64,000 bases of DNA from Methylomonas fluvii (GTDB lineage: Bacteria; Pseudomonadota; Gammaproteobacteria; Methylococcales; Methylomonadaceae): assembly GCF_014850975.1 (NCBI RefSeq), contig NZ_JACXST010000002.1:1116001-1180000 (forward strand), in the 5' to 3' direction. The translations under genes were made by a program, and so were the position numbers. The notes below the pieces were generated by a model. The model had not been told where the DNA came from, made no database searches, and was given only the letters and a program-made list of their open reading frames with translations. Below, piece by piece: positions 37,263 to 47,900 of the stretch (positions are counted from its first letter, which is position 1; every line of letters starts with the position of its first letter).

Positions 37263-38551
37263 TCCAGCAGGTTTCCAAGCGCTATGACGCTTATCGGGAT
37301 AGTGGGGTTGAGTGGTTGGGTGAGATTCCAAAGCATTGGAAACAGAACCACCTAAAACGTATTTGCAGAAAAATAACAGATGGTGCCCATACATCGCCAG
37401 ACTTATCATCGAATGATTACCCATTTTTAACTGTAGTAAATCTGAACAATGGAAAATTAGATTTCGATAATTGTTTATTTACATCCAGCGATGATTACGA
37501 AAAATTGGTTCGCAATGGGTGCCAGCCACGGAAATATGACGTTTTATATAGTAAGGATGGGACAATATCTGAAACAGCAGTAATACACAAAGATAAAAAC
37601 TTCGTCGTGGGATCTTCTTTTATTATTATTCGCCCAGATTTAAACATAACTAATTCAGTTTATATTAGTTATTTATTGTCGTCTGTAGTTATGCGCTTTC
37701 AGGCAAGGATTTATGTTAAGGGGGCAAGTCTACCTAGAATTTCTATTTTCAATGTTTCTAAGTTAATATCAATTACTCCTTCCCTACCCGAACAAAAATC
37801 TATAGTCGATTATCTCGATGAAAAAACCGCGCAAATCGACCAACAAATCGACCTGCTTTCCCAAAAGGCCAAGCGCTATGGCGAACTAAAGCAAGCCCTG
37901 ATTAACGAAACCGTCACGCGCGGACTGGATATAACCGTTCCCCTGAAAGACAGCGGGATTGAGTGGATTGGGGAGATTCCGACGCATTGGGATTTACAAC
38001 GCATTGGAACGGCTTTCGAGGAAAGAAGCGAGAAGGTCAGCGACACCGATTACCCACCACTTTCTGTTTCAATGGGGGGGATTGTTCCGCAAATGGAGTC
38101 AGTCGCAAAAACTGATAATAACGACAATCGCAAAAGGGTCGCGGTTGGAGATTACGTTATAAATAGCCGTTCAGATCGTAGAGGAGCTTCCGGTATTTCT
38201 ATTTATGACGGTTCTGTATCAGTTATCAATATTGTTTTAGCCCCAAGAAGGGCATTTTTTGGTAAATATCTTCATCATTTATTTAGAAGCTATCGTTTTA
38301 TTGAAGAGTTTTATCGAGTAGGTCGTGGTATTGTCGATGATTTGTGGACAACACGATATTCAGTGATGAAAGCGATTGAATTTGCTTATCCCTCTTATGA
38401 TGAGCAAAAAGCCATCGCCGATTATCTCGACCAAAAAACCGCACAAATCGACGCGATTGTCGAAACCATCAATACCCAAATCGACAACCTGAAAGCACTG
38501 CGTAAAACCCTGATTAACGATGTCGTGACCGGTAAAATCTGCATTCTTTAG
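37259..38551 (+). CDS. hsdS: Type I restriction-modification specificity subunit HsdS
   Basis: A 430-residue specificity subunit with two target-recognition domains, each introduced by a repeat (GVEWLGEIPKHWK at about 17, GIEWIGEIPTHWD at about 236) and ended by a conserved helix (DEKTAQIDQQIDLL and DQKTAQIDAIVETI). The two recognition domains are unlike each other and are more AT-rich than the helices, the normal sign of domain exchange. The recognised site cannot be deduced. The gene overlaps hsdM by 4 bases. Confidence 0.93.
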   Translation: MIQQVSKRYDAYRDSGVEWLGEIPKHWKQNHLKRICRKITDGAHTSPDLSSNDYPFLTVVNLNNGKLDFDNCLFTSSDDYEKLVRNGCQPRKYDVLYSKDGTISETAVIHKDKNFVVGSSFIIIRPDLNITNSVYISYLLSSVVMRFQARIYVKGASLPRISIFNVSKLISITPSLPEQKSIVDYLDEKTAQIDQQIDLLSQKAKRYGELKQALINETVTRGLDITVPLKDSGIEWIGEIPTHWDLQRIGTAFEERSEKVSDTDYPPLSVSMGGIVPQMESVAKTDNNDNRKRVAVGDYVINSRSDRRGASGISIYDGSVSVINIVLAPRRAFFGKYLHHLFRSYRFIEEFYRVGRGIVDDLWTTRYSVMKAIEFAYPSYDEQKAIADYLDQKTAQIDAIVETINTQIDNLKALRKTLINDVVTGKICIL

Positions 38552-38563
38552 GAGGACCTGACT

Positions 38564-38761
38564 ATGAGCCAAACCGTACAAGCCGAAATACCTGATCAAC
38601 TGTTCCAACAGGCGCAAACTCTGGTACATCAGGGGTGGGCCGGCAGTTTTCAGGAAATTGTCAATGATGCCCTGCGGCGTTATCTGGAATCCCATCAGGA
38701 AGCCTTGACCGAAGCCCTCATCCAGGACGATGTGCAATGGGGCTTGCATGGGGATGACTAA
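38564..38761 (+). CDS. Ribbon-helix-helix-type antitoxin
   Basis: A 65-residue protein: an N-terminal strand (TVQAEIPDQLFQQAQTL) followed by two helices (SFQEIVNDALRRYLES and EALTEALIQDDVQWGL), the pattern of small antitoxins that pair with DUF3368 PIN-type toxins. AGGAGG precedes the ATG. It lies 12 bases after hsdS, and the toxin gene overlaps its end. It probably represses and neutralises the toxin, while being transcribed with the R-M genes. Confidence 0.72.
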   Translation: MSQTVQAEIPDQLFQQAQTLVHQGWAGSFQEIVNDALRRYLESHQEALTEALIQDDVQWGLHGDD

Positions 38762-39272
38762 AGCCGCTCTGGTTGTCGCCGACGCCGGACCGTTGATCCA
38801 TCTGGATGAATTGGCCGCCCTGGATGTGATCGGCGATTTCGCCGCCGTGATTGTTCCCGATGCGGTTTGGCGGGAAGTGCAACAACACCGGCCGCAGGCT
38901 TTATCACATCCCGCCGTAAAGCTGCTTAGGCAATCGATGCTGTCGGCCTCGGCGCAAGTGAACGCCGTCGCGGCTTTATATACCTTGCATCAGGGAGAAC
39001 GCGAAGCGCTGGCCTTGTGTTTGCAACAGCACATTACGCTGCTGCTGACGGATGACACCGCCGCCCGTTTGGCCGCCAAAAACCTCAATATCAACGCCCA
39101 CGGCACCTTGGGTTTGCTGATCCGGGCCGTGCGCAAACAACATCGCAGCCCTGCCGAGGTGTTAGCGTTATTGGCCGCCATTCCGGCTCAATCCAGCTTG
39201 CATATTCGCCCGAGTTTGTTGGATGAGGTGATCGCCCAAATCAAAGCGGAATGGATAACCGACGATGAATGA
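38748..39272 (+). CDS. DUF3368 PIN-like toxin
   Basis: A 174-residue PIN-like nuclease. The first acidic site is VVADAGPLIHL, the middle one HQGEREALALCLQQ and the third LLLTDDTAARLAAKNL, then LGLLIRAVR, all typical of DUF3368 toxins thought to cleave RNA. The ATG at 38748 has GGGG 5 bases upstream; an ATG at 38754 is also possible. It overlaps the antitoxin by 14 bases and hsdR by 8, so a toxin-antitoxin pair is built into the restriction operon. Confidence 0.8.
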   Translation: MGMTKAALVVADAGPLIHLDELAALDVIGDFAAVIVPDAVWREVQQHRPQALSHPAVKLLRQSMLSASAQVNAVAALYTLHQGEREALALCLQQHITLLLTDDTAARLAAKNLNINAHGTLGLLIRAVRKQHRSPAEVLALLAAIPAQSSLHIRPSLLDEVIAQIKAEWITDDE

Positions 39273-42200
39273 ATTACACCTGCAAGACCGATTTTTAGTG
39301 CCTTTTCTGCGCGATGGCCTGGGTTACCGGGAAGTCAAAGCCAACACCGTCACACAGTCGCTGATTATCGAAGAAGACCTGCAAGCCTTTATTGCCGAAA
39401 CCGAACTGAACCAAAAGCCCTATGAGGCCTTGCTGAAAAAATACGGTGGCAACCAAAAACAGCTGTTAACCGATTTGATCGAACTGATCCAGGAACGCTG
39501 CGGCAGCAGCCGTAACAAAGCCTTGTTCCTGAATGCCAATAAATCCGTGGCTTTGCAGGGCATCAAACTGCACTTGTTCTACACCGGCGACAGCGTGATA
39601 CATGACAACGCCTTGTTCGAGCAGAACATTTTTTCGGTGGTACAGGAATTGCCCTACAAATACCGCTATCAGGATCAGCTGATCTATTCGTTCCGGCCGG
39701 ATTTGGCCTTCTTCGTCAACGGCATTTATCTGGGCTATAGCGAGCTGAAATCCAATTACACCAACCAGAACGCCAGCAAGAATGGCCGTGGCAAGGTGAT
39801 CAAGGACTATTTCGAGGCGGTGAAAGCCTATTACACCCATGTCGATGCCAACGCCATGCTCAGCGAGAAGGATAAGGAAGCCGTCCGCAGGGATTTTTTG
39901 AAAGTGTTTGAAAAAGCCATTCACATCAGTACCACCGATATTAAAGATACCTACGTGATTCGCACTATCTCGGACTTTTTCGAGGATATTCTGGAAACCT
40001 GCCGCCAAGGCAAGTTTGATCGCGATGACTATGAAAAACGGGTGATGAAGGTGTTCAAGCCGTATCCCTTGGCCAATCCCGATGCCGACAAAAAGGACAA
40101 ATTCAAGGAACTGTTTACCGCCCATTACGGCAAGCCGTTCATCGAGAAGGAAATTCTGTATTACAACTTCATCGAGCGCGATGTTTACGTCGTCAAAGGC
40201 GTCAAGCAGCTTAAAGACGAGAAAGGCCAGCTGATTTCGCCCCGACCGAAACAGAAATTCGGCACCGATAAAATCATCGCCAAAATCGATGAGTTTCTGG
40301 AGCATGAAGGCGAAGATGATTACTTTATCGCCTTGCTGGAAAAGCAACTGGCCCATGTCTCGCCCGTCAGACGTCAAGAGCTGATCGACAAGCGTAAAGC
40401 CTACGCCAACAACAAAAACGTCTATTCTCTGCTGATGCAATACGCCGCCGGCTTTGGCAAGTCCAATATCATCGGCTGGACGGCGCTGCAGCTGAAGGAC
40501 ATGCGCCGCCATGGCGAGTATGTCTACGACAAGATCATGATTGTGGTGGATCGCTTGCAGTTGCGCAGCCAGATCGATTCGTTGATGTTGAATATGAACA
40601 TCGACAACCGGATGTATATCGAGGCGCATAACAAGAAAACCTTTCAGGAGGCCTTGAAATCGGATATGCGGATTGTAATCGTCAATCTGCAAAAGTTTGG
40701 TGCTGCCCGCGACATGCTGGATAAAGAGGTATTGGATAAACTGGCCACGCTACGGATCGTGTTTCTGATCGATGAAATCCATCGCTCCAATAGCGGCGAG
40801 ATGCACGAGGACATGGTGAATATCTTCGATGAATTGCAATCTGCGTTCGATCAGGACCGGGCTTATCAGGCAAAACGCGATAAAAAGAATCTGATTATCG
40901 GTTTCACCGCTACGCCGGACGATCATACGCTGGCCCGGTTTGGCGAATATAGCGGCTACGCCGAAAGTGAAAAGTTATGGGTGCCGTTTGATTCGTACAC
41001 CATGAAAGAAGCCATCGAGGATGGTTTTATTCTGAATCCGCTGAAAAATATCGTACCGGTGGCCTCGAAGATGTTGTTCGACGTGCCCAAAAACGAGCTG
41101 GAAGGCTTGGAAGCCAAGACCTACAAGGACGCGCAAAAGAAACAGATTTATGAAAACCGCGAACGCATCGACGCCATTGCTGAATACGTGGCCGATATGC
41201 TGGTCAAGGACGTGTACCGGCAGATACGCGGCACCGGTAAAGCCATGCTGGCCGTGCATTCCATCAAAGCGGCGATTGCCTATAAACAGGAAGTGGCCAA
41301 GCATTTTAATGAACGAGTCAAGGAGCCTAAATATCAGAAGTACGCGGACGCGCCGATTTATATCGTCTATTCCGATAATCAGGATGAGCAAAGCGCCAAG
41401 GGCTTGAATGGCGGCTTGTCGGAAGAAAAGGTGTTGGAGCAATTTTCGTTGAGAAAAAATGGCTTGATCATCGTGGTCGCCAAGCTGCAAACTGGTTTCG
41501 ATGAACGCCGGCTGCATACCTTGTTTCTGGATAAGGAGATTCGCGGCATCAGTGCCATTCAAACCATTTCTCGCGTCAACCGTACCACCAAGTACAAAAA
41601 CGACTGCAAGATCATCGATTTCTCTTACGAGAATGTAAATGTGCAGAATATAAAAGATGCCTTCGAGCATTTTTCCGATGTGGTGGTCAGCGATTTCGAC
41701 CCCTTCAGCGATAAACGGGTTCTGGAAATCCTGTTTACCGAGCTGAAAAAATCCGAGGTGTATCAGAAGTTTTTCGATGTCTTCATGGCGATTTTCAAGG
41801 ATGCCAACAAGCGGGACGATCCGGAAAACTATCTGGATCTTGAAAACAGTATCGAAAAATTCATCGATGCCAATCCCAAGCGAACGGCGGATACCAAGGC
41901 GAAAACGGCCCAGTATTTTACGATCCTGAACCGAATTGAATACGTAATCGAACTGGAACTGAAATTCAGCGTGCCGTCCTTTTTGCGCTTCTGGCGGCTA
42001 TTCAATACCTTGTACAACCAGATGCACCGAACGGATGATGTCAAAGACCCAATCGAGGTCTATTTCGACAATCAGATCGGCATCATTGAAGTGGAAACCC
42101 AGGAAACCGAGGCGAAGAAAAAAAAGCCGACCAAAGTGGCGGAAGGCACCGAATCTGGCGGCAGCTACCAGTTCGATATTTTGAAGATCATCGAAGCCCG

Positions 42201-42492
42201 CAACGAACAGGAAGCGATTGTCGGCGGCTTGATTAAAGACTTTGCAGGCAAGATTCAGGAGCTATTCGATTTTGTCCGCCAGGAAGATGAAGGCAAACGG
42301 CTGATGGTCAAGATTAAATCCCAGGTATCGGAAGATGAGATATACAGCGATTTTGCCAAGCTATACCGGCGCTTCAGAGCCTTACGAAAGAAGACGGTGG
42401 GCGATTATTTTTTCAAGGAAACCGAAGATTTGGTGGAAAAACTGTGCGATGATTTTGAAGTGAGCGTTAAGGCTAATAATGAAGGGATGTGA
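39265..42492 (+). CDS. hsdR: Type I restriction endonuclease/translocase subunit HsdR
   Basis: A 1075-residue protein. The N-terminal nuclease domain carries the PD-(D/E)xK residues in RPDLAFFVNGIYLGYSELKS (about residues 145-165). The SF2 motor follows: motif I is AAGFGKSN, motif II LIDEIHRS, motif III GFTATPDD, and motif V/VI in KLQTGFDERRLHTLF and ISRVNRTTK. The C-terminal helical domain ends in a coiled part. It cleaves unmodified DNA after translocation. Its start overlaps the toxin stop. Confidence 0.94.
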   Translation: MNELHLQDRFLVPFLRDGLGYREVKANTVTQSLIIEEDLQAFIAETELNQKPYEALLKKYGGNQKQLLTDLIELIQERCGSSRNKALFLNANKSVALQGIKLHLFYTGDSVIHDNALFEQNIFSVVQELPYKYRYQDQLIYSFRPDLAFFVNGIYLGYSELKSNYTNQNASKNGRGKVIKDYFEAVKAYYTHVDANAMLSEKDKEAVRRDFLKVFEKAIHISTTDIKDTYVIRTISDFFEDILETCRQGKFDRDDYEKRVMKVFKPYPLANPDADKKDKFKELFTAHYGKPFIEKEILYYNFIERDVYVVKGVKQLKDEKGQLISPRPKQKFGTDKIIAKIDEFLEHEGEDDYFIALLEKQLAHVSPVRRQELIDKRKAYANNKNVYSLLMQYAAGFGKSNIIGWTALQLKDMRRHGEYVYDKIMIVVDRLQLRSQIDSLMLNMNIDNRMYIEAHNKKTFQEALKSDMRIVIVNLQKFGAARDMLDKEVLDKLATLRIVFLIDEIHRSNSGEMHEDMVNIFDELQSAFDQDRAYQAKRDKKNLIIGFTATPDDHTLARFGEYSGYAESEKLWVPFDSYTMKEAIEDGFILNPLKNIVPVASKMLFDVPKNELEGLEAKTYKDAQKKQIYENRERIDAIAEYVADMLVKDVYRQIRGTGKAMLAVHSIKAAIAYKQEVAKHFNERVKEPKYQKYADAPIYIVYSDNQDEQSAKGLNGGLSEEKVLEQFSLRKNGLIIVVAKLQTGFDERRLHTLFLDKEIRGISAIQTISRVNRTTKYKNDCKIIDFSYENVNVQNIKDAFEHFSDVVVSDFDPFSDKRVLEILFTELKKSEVYQKFFDVFMAIFKDANKRDDPENYLDLENSIEKFIDANPKRTADTKAKTAQYFTILNRIEYVIELELKFSVPSFLRFWRLFNTLYNQMHRTDDVKDPIEVYFDNQIGIIEVETQETEAKKKKPTKVAEGTESGGSYQFDILKIIEARNEQEAIVGGLIKDFAGKIQELFDFVRQEDEGKRLMVKIKSQVSEDEIYSDFAKLYRRFRALRKKTVGDYFFKETEDLVEKLCDDFEVSVKANNEGM

Positions 42493-42586
42493 AAACGTGT
42501 CGAAATTACCATACCTCCATTCTGTCAATAAGCCGATGTTGCTCTGGAAATAGCCAACGGATTTTACAGTCACTCAGGCAGTCAAT

Positions 42587-43186
42587 ATGAAAACTATCCA
42601 TCAATCAGTTCAGGCTTTGAGCAACTTTTTAAAAGACCTGCCTACTAATAAACGAAAGATTTCTGATGATTCCCGCCCTAAAGTTCTTGAGCTACTGCAA
42701 GAATGTTGGCCACACCTAAATGGGGGGGATGAGCAAAATACGCGGTCGGATAAGATTTATCGCGCAGAAAATTTACGCTGGATACAGCCGAAATTGCATT
42801 TTGAATTGGAGCGTCATGGCGCTACAGTCAATGGGTCTAGCAGAGCCGATGTTCACCACTGGGAAATTGATGTAGATGAAGGCACTGCTCAAGTCGTGAA
42901 GGTCGGACGTCGACAGCTTACAAAAACGGCACCTAGAATGGATGTCAGAGCAAAAGCCACGGAGATTGCTGATGCTATCTTAAACGGGCGCGAACATCCA
43001 TCGTTCAACTGGGATAACAATCAAGAGTGGGTCGTGATTACGATTAGTGAAATTATTCCAGAAACAATACCCCAGACGACACAGTCTCGTAGAAAGCGTT
43101 TTAGAGATACCCTTGATTCGATATTATTCGAACAGGGTTGGGTGCGTAAAAATCATGGCAGTAAGCTAGGCTATAGTCGGGCATAG
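42587..43186 (+). CDS. Hypothetical protein downstream of hsdR
   Basis: A 199-residue soluble protein not recognised. The N-terminal half is helical (SNFLKDLPTNKRKISDDSRPKVLELLQECW), the middle basic (VVKVGRRQLTKTAPRMD), and the C-terminus ends in a short basic strand region. It follows hsdR by 94 bases on the same strand and is the last gene of the island segment, so it may be an R-M accessory gene. Confidence 0.6.
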   Translation: MKTIHQSVQALSNFLKDLPTNKRKISDDSRPKVLELLQECWPHLNGGDEQNTRSDKIYRAENLRWIQPKLHFELERHGATVNGSSRADVHHWEIDVDEGTAQVVKVGRRQLTKTAPRMDVRAKATEIADAILNGREHPSFNWDNNQEWVVITISEIIPETIPQTTQSRRKRFRDTLDSILFEQGWVRKNHGSKLGYSRA

Positions 43187-43245
43187 TGTGAGGGCCTCCT
43201 GAATTTTGCGTTAGCGAGAACTCAAGCATAGGAAAGAGGATGAGA

Positions 43246-43284
43246 TAATAAAAGTAGCGTACTGGTCTATGCCAGTACGCTACT
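43246..43284 (-). terminator. Intrinsic terminator between convergent genes
   Basis: Perfect 13-bp stem AGTAGCGTACTGG/CCAGTACGCTACT with a 6-base loop (43253-43284). On the minus strand it is followed by TTTTATTAT. It ends the minus-strand gene at 43290 and may also act weakly on the plus strand. Confidence 0.82.
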
Positions 43285-43289
43285 CGTGT

Positions 43290-43682
43290 TTAAAAATTCA
43301 TCGCTTCGAATCCAGATGGGTAGCCAGGATTGGCTTTCTCAATCTCCAGTTGATAGCGATTAAAACGTTCACCGGATTGCTTGCCGAAAAACCTAATCAG
43401 GACGGCATCGCCCACTTCAGCCTGTTTACGTTTCATGCCTTCCTGTAACCAACCATTCAGAAAAGCCGAAGCGCTTTCACCCGTATCAGCGAGTTTCACA
43501 GTCACCACGTGTTGCTCGCCGTACTGGGGGTGTTCAAAGCTATGGAAGCTATTAATAATGCCCAACAAATTTCCGTCTCTTTCAAAGTTCCAGTACCTGA
43601 CATTATCGTCTGAGCCTCCATTGTTACCGCCGGCAATCGCTCTTAATCTTGCGAATTTATCATTTGTGTTATTACTAGACAT
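43290..43682 (-). CDS. Hypothetical OB-like accessory protein
   Basis: A 130-residue soluble protein: a glycine/asparagine-rich head (AIAGGNNGGSDDN), then a strand-rich body (HVVTVKLADTGESASAFLNG, GDAVLIRFFGKQSG) suggesting an OB-type small fold, ending GYPSGFEAM. Small proteins of this look occur on ICEs and plasmids, but I cannot name the family. The ATG at 43682 has GGAG 6 bases upstream; the longer frame is less likely. A strong terminator follows. Confidence 0.6.
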   Translation of the reverse strand: MSSNNTNDKFARLRAIAGGNNGGSDDNVRYWNFERDGNLLGIINSFHSFEHPQYGEQHVVTVKLADTGESASAFLNGWLQEGMKRKQAEVGDAVLIRFFGKQSGERFNRYQLEIEKANPGYPSGFEAMNF

Positions 43683-43849
43683 AGTATACTCCAACAATTA
43701 ATTAATAAATGAAACACATGAGTTACGTCTTATTTAAATAAGTAACTAATTCATGGAAAGATATTCTCTCCATATAATATACAAAGTTAGTAGCTATTAA
43801 TTTGATAAAAACAATATAAAGCGCTGATTATTAATAACTTTATCCAAAT

Positions 43850-44470
43850 ATGTCCATGAATCTTTATTATTTTCATGATCCGATGTGTAGCTGGTGTTGG
43901 GCATTCAGGCCAATATGGCAAGAGGTGGTGACGAGGCTTCCAGACAATGTGGTTGTCAAACGCATACTCGGAGGATTGGCCCCCGACACGGATCAACCCA
44001 TGCCGACCGAGATGCAAGCGAAGTTAAAAGGCATTTGGCAGAAGATTCAGCAACCCGTACCCGGCACAGCTTTTAATTTCGACTTTTGGACGACCTGCAT
44101 ACCACGCCGATCGACGTATGCGGCGTGTCGTGCCGTCATCGCAGCACGTGAACAAGATTCGGTTAAAGAGGAGGCTATGATCTTGGCGATCCAGCAGGCT
44201 TATTATCTACACGCCAAGAATCCGGCCGATATGAGCACACTGTTTGCTCTGGCATCGGATATTGGATTAGATCGTGAACGCTTTGAAGCCAACATGACAA
44301 GTGCTGTCGTCAATCAAGCGCTCATGCGGGACATTGAATTTACCCAAACGCTGAATGTAAAAGGTTTTCCAACGCTGCTGTTAGAAAATCAGGGCATAGT
44401 TACCGCTATCGATTATGATTACACCAGTGCCAACAACGCACTGCGCCAAATCGAGCACCTTAGCCAGTGA
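43850..44470 (+). CDS. DsbA-family thioredoxin-fold protein
   Basis: A 206-residue cytoplasmic DsbA-like protein (FrnE/HCCA isomerase-type insertion). The active site CSWC is in YFHDPMCSWCWAFRP (about residues 14-17), with the cis-Pro loop VKGFPTLLL near 177. There is no signal sequence, so it works in the cytoplasm as a disulfide oxidoreductase or glutathione-type enzyme. Single gene. Confidence 0.85.
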   Translation: MSMNLYYFHDPMCSWCWAFRPIWQEVVTRLPDNVVVKRILGGLAPDTDQPMPTEMQAKLKGIWQKIQQPVPGTAFNFDFWTTCIPRRSTYAACRAVIAAREQDSVKEEAMILAIQQAYYLHAKNPADMSTLFALASDIGLDRERFEANMTSAVVNQALMRDIEFTQTLNVKGFPTLLLENQGIVTAIDYDYTSANNALRQIEHLSQ

Positions 44471-44542
44471 CTCATTTTCCGATTAAGATTTTAAGAGCCC
44501 CTTTGACTGCGGTCATACGTTTGACTGAAAGAGTTGAAGATA

Positions 44543-44568
44543 GTGTCCACCTATAACCAGGTGGACAC
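44543..44568. repeat. Perfect 10-bp inverted repeat
   Basis: GTGTCCACCT-ataacc-AGGTGGACAC. It sits 73 bases after the DsbA-like gene. No T tract follows, so it is not a standard terminator; it may be a protein-binding palindrome or an insertion hotspot. Confidence 0.5.
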
Positions 44569-44671
44569 CTATGAAGGAGCCCGCAACGAGGCTGGCGAAA
44601 TTTTTCATCCATTAGGTTCAGCGAATGGCGGCTTTTTGGCAAGCAACCTTATGTCGCCTTCGGCTCAATCC

Positions 44672-44849
44672 GGCCGAGGCTGTGTAAAAACGCAAAAAAT
44701 CAAAAGGCGGTGGAAAACTCAATCGACTTATTTCTACCTATTAACAACTGTGTGGAAAAATTAGACCCATAAATCAAAGAAATTACCAGTCAAGTGGTGC
44801 TAATTTTTATTTTTGCATTTCATTTTTACGTTTTTACACAGCCTCGGCC
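44672..44849. mobile_element. 178-bp MITE related to IS1182-type elements
   Basis: Both ends carry the same 21-bp perfect inverted repeat starting GGCCGAGGCTGTGTAAAAAC. It encodes no protein. The end resembles the end of the full IS1182-type element at 33085 (GGCCCAGACTGTGTCAAAAC). Confidence 0.75.
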
Positions 44850-44950
44850 ATTAGGAGACAGAGAATGGTTTCCAGTCAAGGGCTGGTCAACCCTTGAAAG
44901 CGGCCATTCAATTATTACTTTGGAACAAGAAAATATAGCTGTCTACCAAC

Positions 44951-47900
44951 TCAAAACAGCGCGAATTCTCCAATCAAACCGCTACGGATCAACCATGGAG
45001 TCTGTGTACCAAGGCTTCGAGCTACTACATCTCCCTTTAATTTTCGATATAACTCACTAACCTCAATAAATCCGTTATTGTCGTTATCTGTTGCCGGATA
45101 ATCCTCAAGTGCACGAACCAAAGAAGAGGTAAAATAGCCTCCAGTATCTTTGTCCTCCTTACTAGGTTGCCAGCCTTTTGAAGCAGCGAAAACTAAAATT
45201 GCTGAATTATTGTTGGTGAGCAGGCTATCCACCAAGTCATCGTTCCTTAATCGGTATAAATCTCCGCTTCCACCAGCCTGGCATGCATCAATGAATACCA
45301 CGACTCGCCCTTTCGAATTAGAGAGAATTTCCGCGATTTTTTGCCAGGAGAGTGCTGTATTTTGTATTTCGTTTAATCTGGTGTCATTGGTCGATAGGTA
45401 ATAATCTTTATCCGCAACTTTCAAGCCGTGGCCTGAGTAAGAAAATACAAGAGTGTCATCTATCTGAACTTGCGAAACCAGGTCTGCCAATGTCTGCTCG
45501 ACTAAGTTTGCAGTGACTTTCATGCCGTCACTATCAGTGAGGGCATTTGCAACGCGGCGCTGGTAATAACGTTCACCATAATTATTAAGGGTGGAAGTCA
45601 GCTTATTTGCGTCATTTGCTGCTTGTTTCAATGGTAGCAAAAGATCCGCTTCAGCTGTGTGATCAACGCCAACGTTCAAAGCATATAATATACCAGGCAT
45701 TGTAATGACTGATGACACCCGGGACGAAATCGGGCGACTGGTCAACCCATTGATATCGACTGCCCTCGCGGTAATCCAGTGAGCTCCTGTCGCTTCCGTT
45801 AATTCACTATCTACAGTGACGTTTTTTGTATCAACAGGAATCGTTTTCAGTAGTCGCCCGTCGACAAAGAGTTCTATCGATTTCAGTAGATTGCTACTTT
45901 TCACTGTCACTTGCACTTTCGTTTCATTGGGTTTGTTATCGTAGACTTTTAGCTCAATCGTTGGAGGTGAAGAAATAACAACATTCTGGCGTAAGTCTCC
46001 CCGTAAGACTTCACCCACTAAGCCAGGTCTACTGAGGACTTTTTCATATTGTTGGAGATTATGAAATGCTCTATCTCCGTCAAAATGGATTTGAACTAAA
46101 TTAGCTCCTTCACCTGTCGCAGAAAAATACCCCTCGTCATTCCATACGATTACCTCGTCATCGACGATCAGCCCCGAAAGTATCTGGCGACCATCACTTA
46201 TGCTGTAGACAAATAAAGTGCCATCGCGGTTTAGCTGAACCAACTGGTCATTGGTTTTGCTTAGAAAAATATGTTCTGCAAGCTCCGCGCGCTGTATGTC
46301 GCTGAACATGATTATTCGCTTGTCGCTCCTCAAGTCATAGATAACTAGCCGTGATTTTGGTATTGAAAGGAGCACCAGATATTGACGCGCCTCATCAAAA
46401 AATACTTTGGTTATTCCGACATACTCTGGCCTTGTTCCAAGGGATTTGTCGAGTTTTTTTTGATACATTCTAACTACTGGTATTAAATCGGCGACGGAGA
46501 CATTAGCTTGTTCGCCGACACGGTAAGGAATCAAAGAATCTCCATCACTATCTTCGCTATCATCAATGAAGGCTTGACTTAGGTCGACATATTGATTTCC
46601 GGGTGCTCTATCGTTACGAATGAGTCTCAGGCGAAGGAAATCGTTACCATGATTGGTGCCCCATCCGTTTACAAATGCAGCTAAGTGAAAAGAAGTGCCA
46701 CTATTTGTCCAGCGCCAATAATCGGCGGCACAACCTATTCGAAAAAATGGATTGTTATCATCATTATGTTCACCCACCAACTCCCAACTTGGGCTCCCAC
46801 CGCATCCTTTGCTTGCAGTAACTTGGTTAGTAACATCCGGCGTCGATAATATGACTTCCTTTCGCAACTTTTCAGGAGACTCTGAGAGACGGCCCTCTGA
46901 AGTCACTAATGATGTTAGTTTCTGAGTACTGTGAAAGGAGACGCCACGATCTTCGAAAAAATCCATAAGTCGGCGGTCATTCTGGTTATATTGATTTTCT
47001 TCCCCCGCGACCACCTCCAATCCACGCCAGTCGCCCCGAAGTTGACCCTTGTTGACTGTTGTAGTTTTAGGCAAAGTACGCGCCTGGGCTTGGTGCGTGA
47101 CCAAAAACTCTTGTTGCTGCTTTGTTTCAATGTGACTAAGCCGAACCCGCTCTATCAAATCAGTTGAGTTTATTTTTACTCTAGCCTTCGAAGTAGAAAG
47201 CAACTTACGTGGTCCTTTTGATGAATCAAAAGCACCGTAAAAAAACTCATCGAAATTCCTCAATCTATCCTCAAACTCAAAAACATCAACGCTCAAATCG
47301 TCCATGGCGATAAAAATTTGGTACTGATCCCAGGCTGAACCGCAGCCATTACATAATTCCTTACATATTAATTCGGATTCTGGAGAAATCTGCTCTGCCG
47401 TTCGACAACCTATTTTATGATCCGATATCTCTGGATCCCTTTCTTTATTTACCAGTAACTCTTCATTGCCGAGTCGACTAGATGGTGCTAGTGGGCGCAC
47501 TAACCGAGTATCCAGTGTATCTATCAGGCTTTGTATGGCTACTATCTCGGCCCTCTGATTGTGAAGACTGATAACTATACTGTCCTCTTCCGCCCAAGCA
47601 AGTACCGGCCCTTCCAGGCGCGCAACTTGAGTTCTGCTCAAAAGGTCATAAATAACGAGGTGATACCCATCAGGGACTCCAACATCCGCAGCTACAAAAC
47701 GAGATGTTGGGGAAAAATTTGGGTTATGTCCCTGCTGATCAACTAGGAGCAGGTCTGTTTCGACGTCGAAAACCTGAAAGCGGCCCCGTCTTGAACGAAG
47801 AACAAATTTTCCGTTATTTGAAATAACTGTCTTACTTCCGTCATCTATCGCAAATGGATCCTGTACGTGGATATGACCGCGTCCGAGACCAACCTCGATT

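Larger units (their letters stand above)
44471..44950. repeat. Gene-free repeat cluster
   Basis: Contains a perfect 10-bp hairpin (44543-44568), interspersed repeat copy 2 (44588-44646) and a MITE (44672-44849). Short open frames here cross the repeats and are not genes. Confidence 0.6.

Noticed and set aside
39466-41670. Long minus frames opposite hsdR
   Set aside because: Same reason: the plus strand encodes complete motor motifs.
44534-45060. Plus frames across the MITE
   Set aside because: They begin and end in repeats and overlap the caspase gene end.
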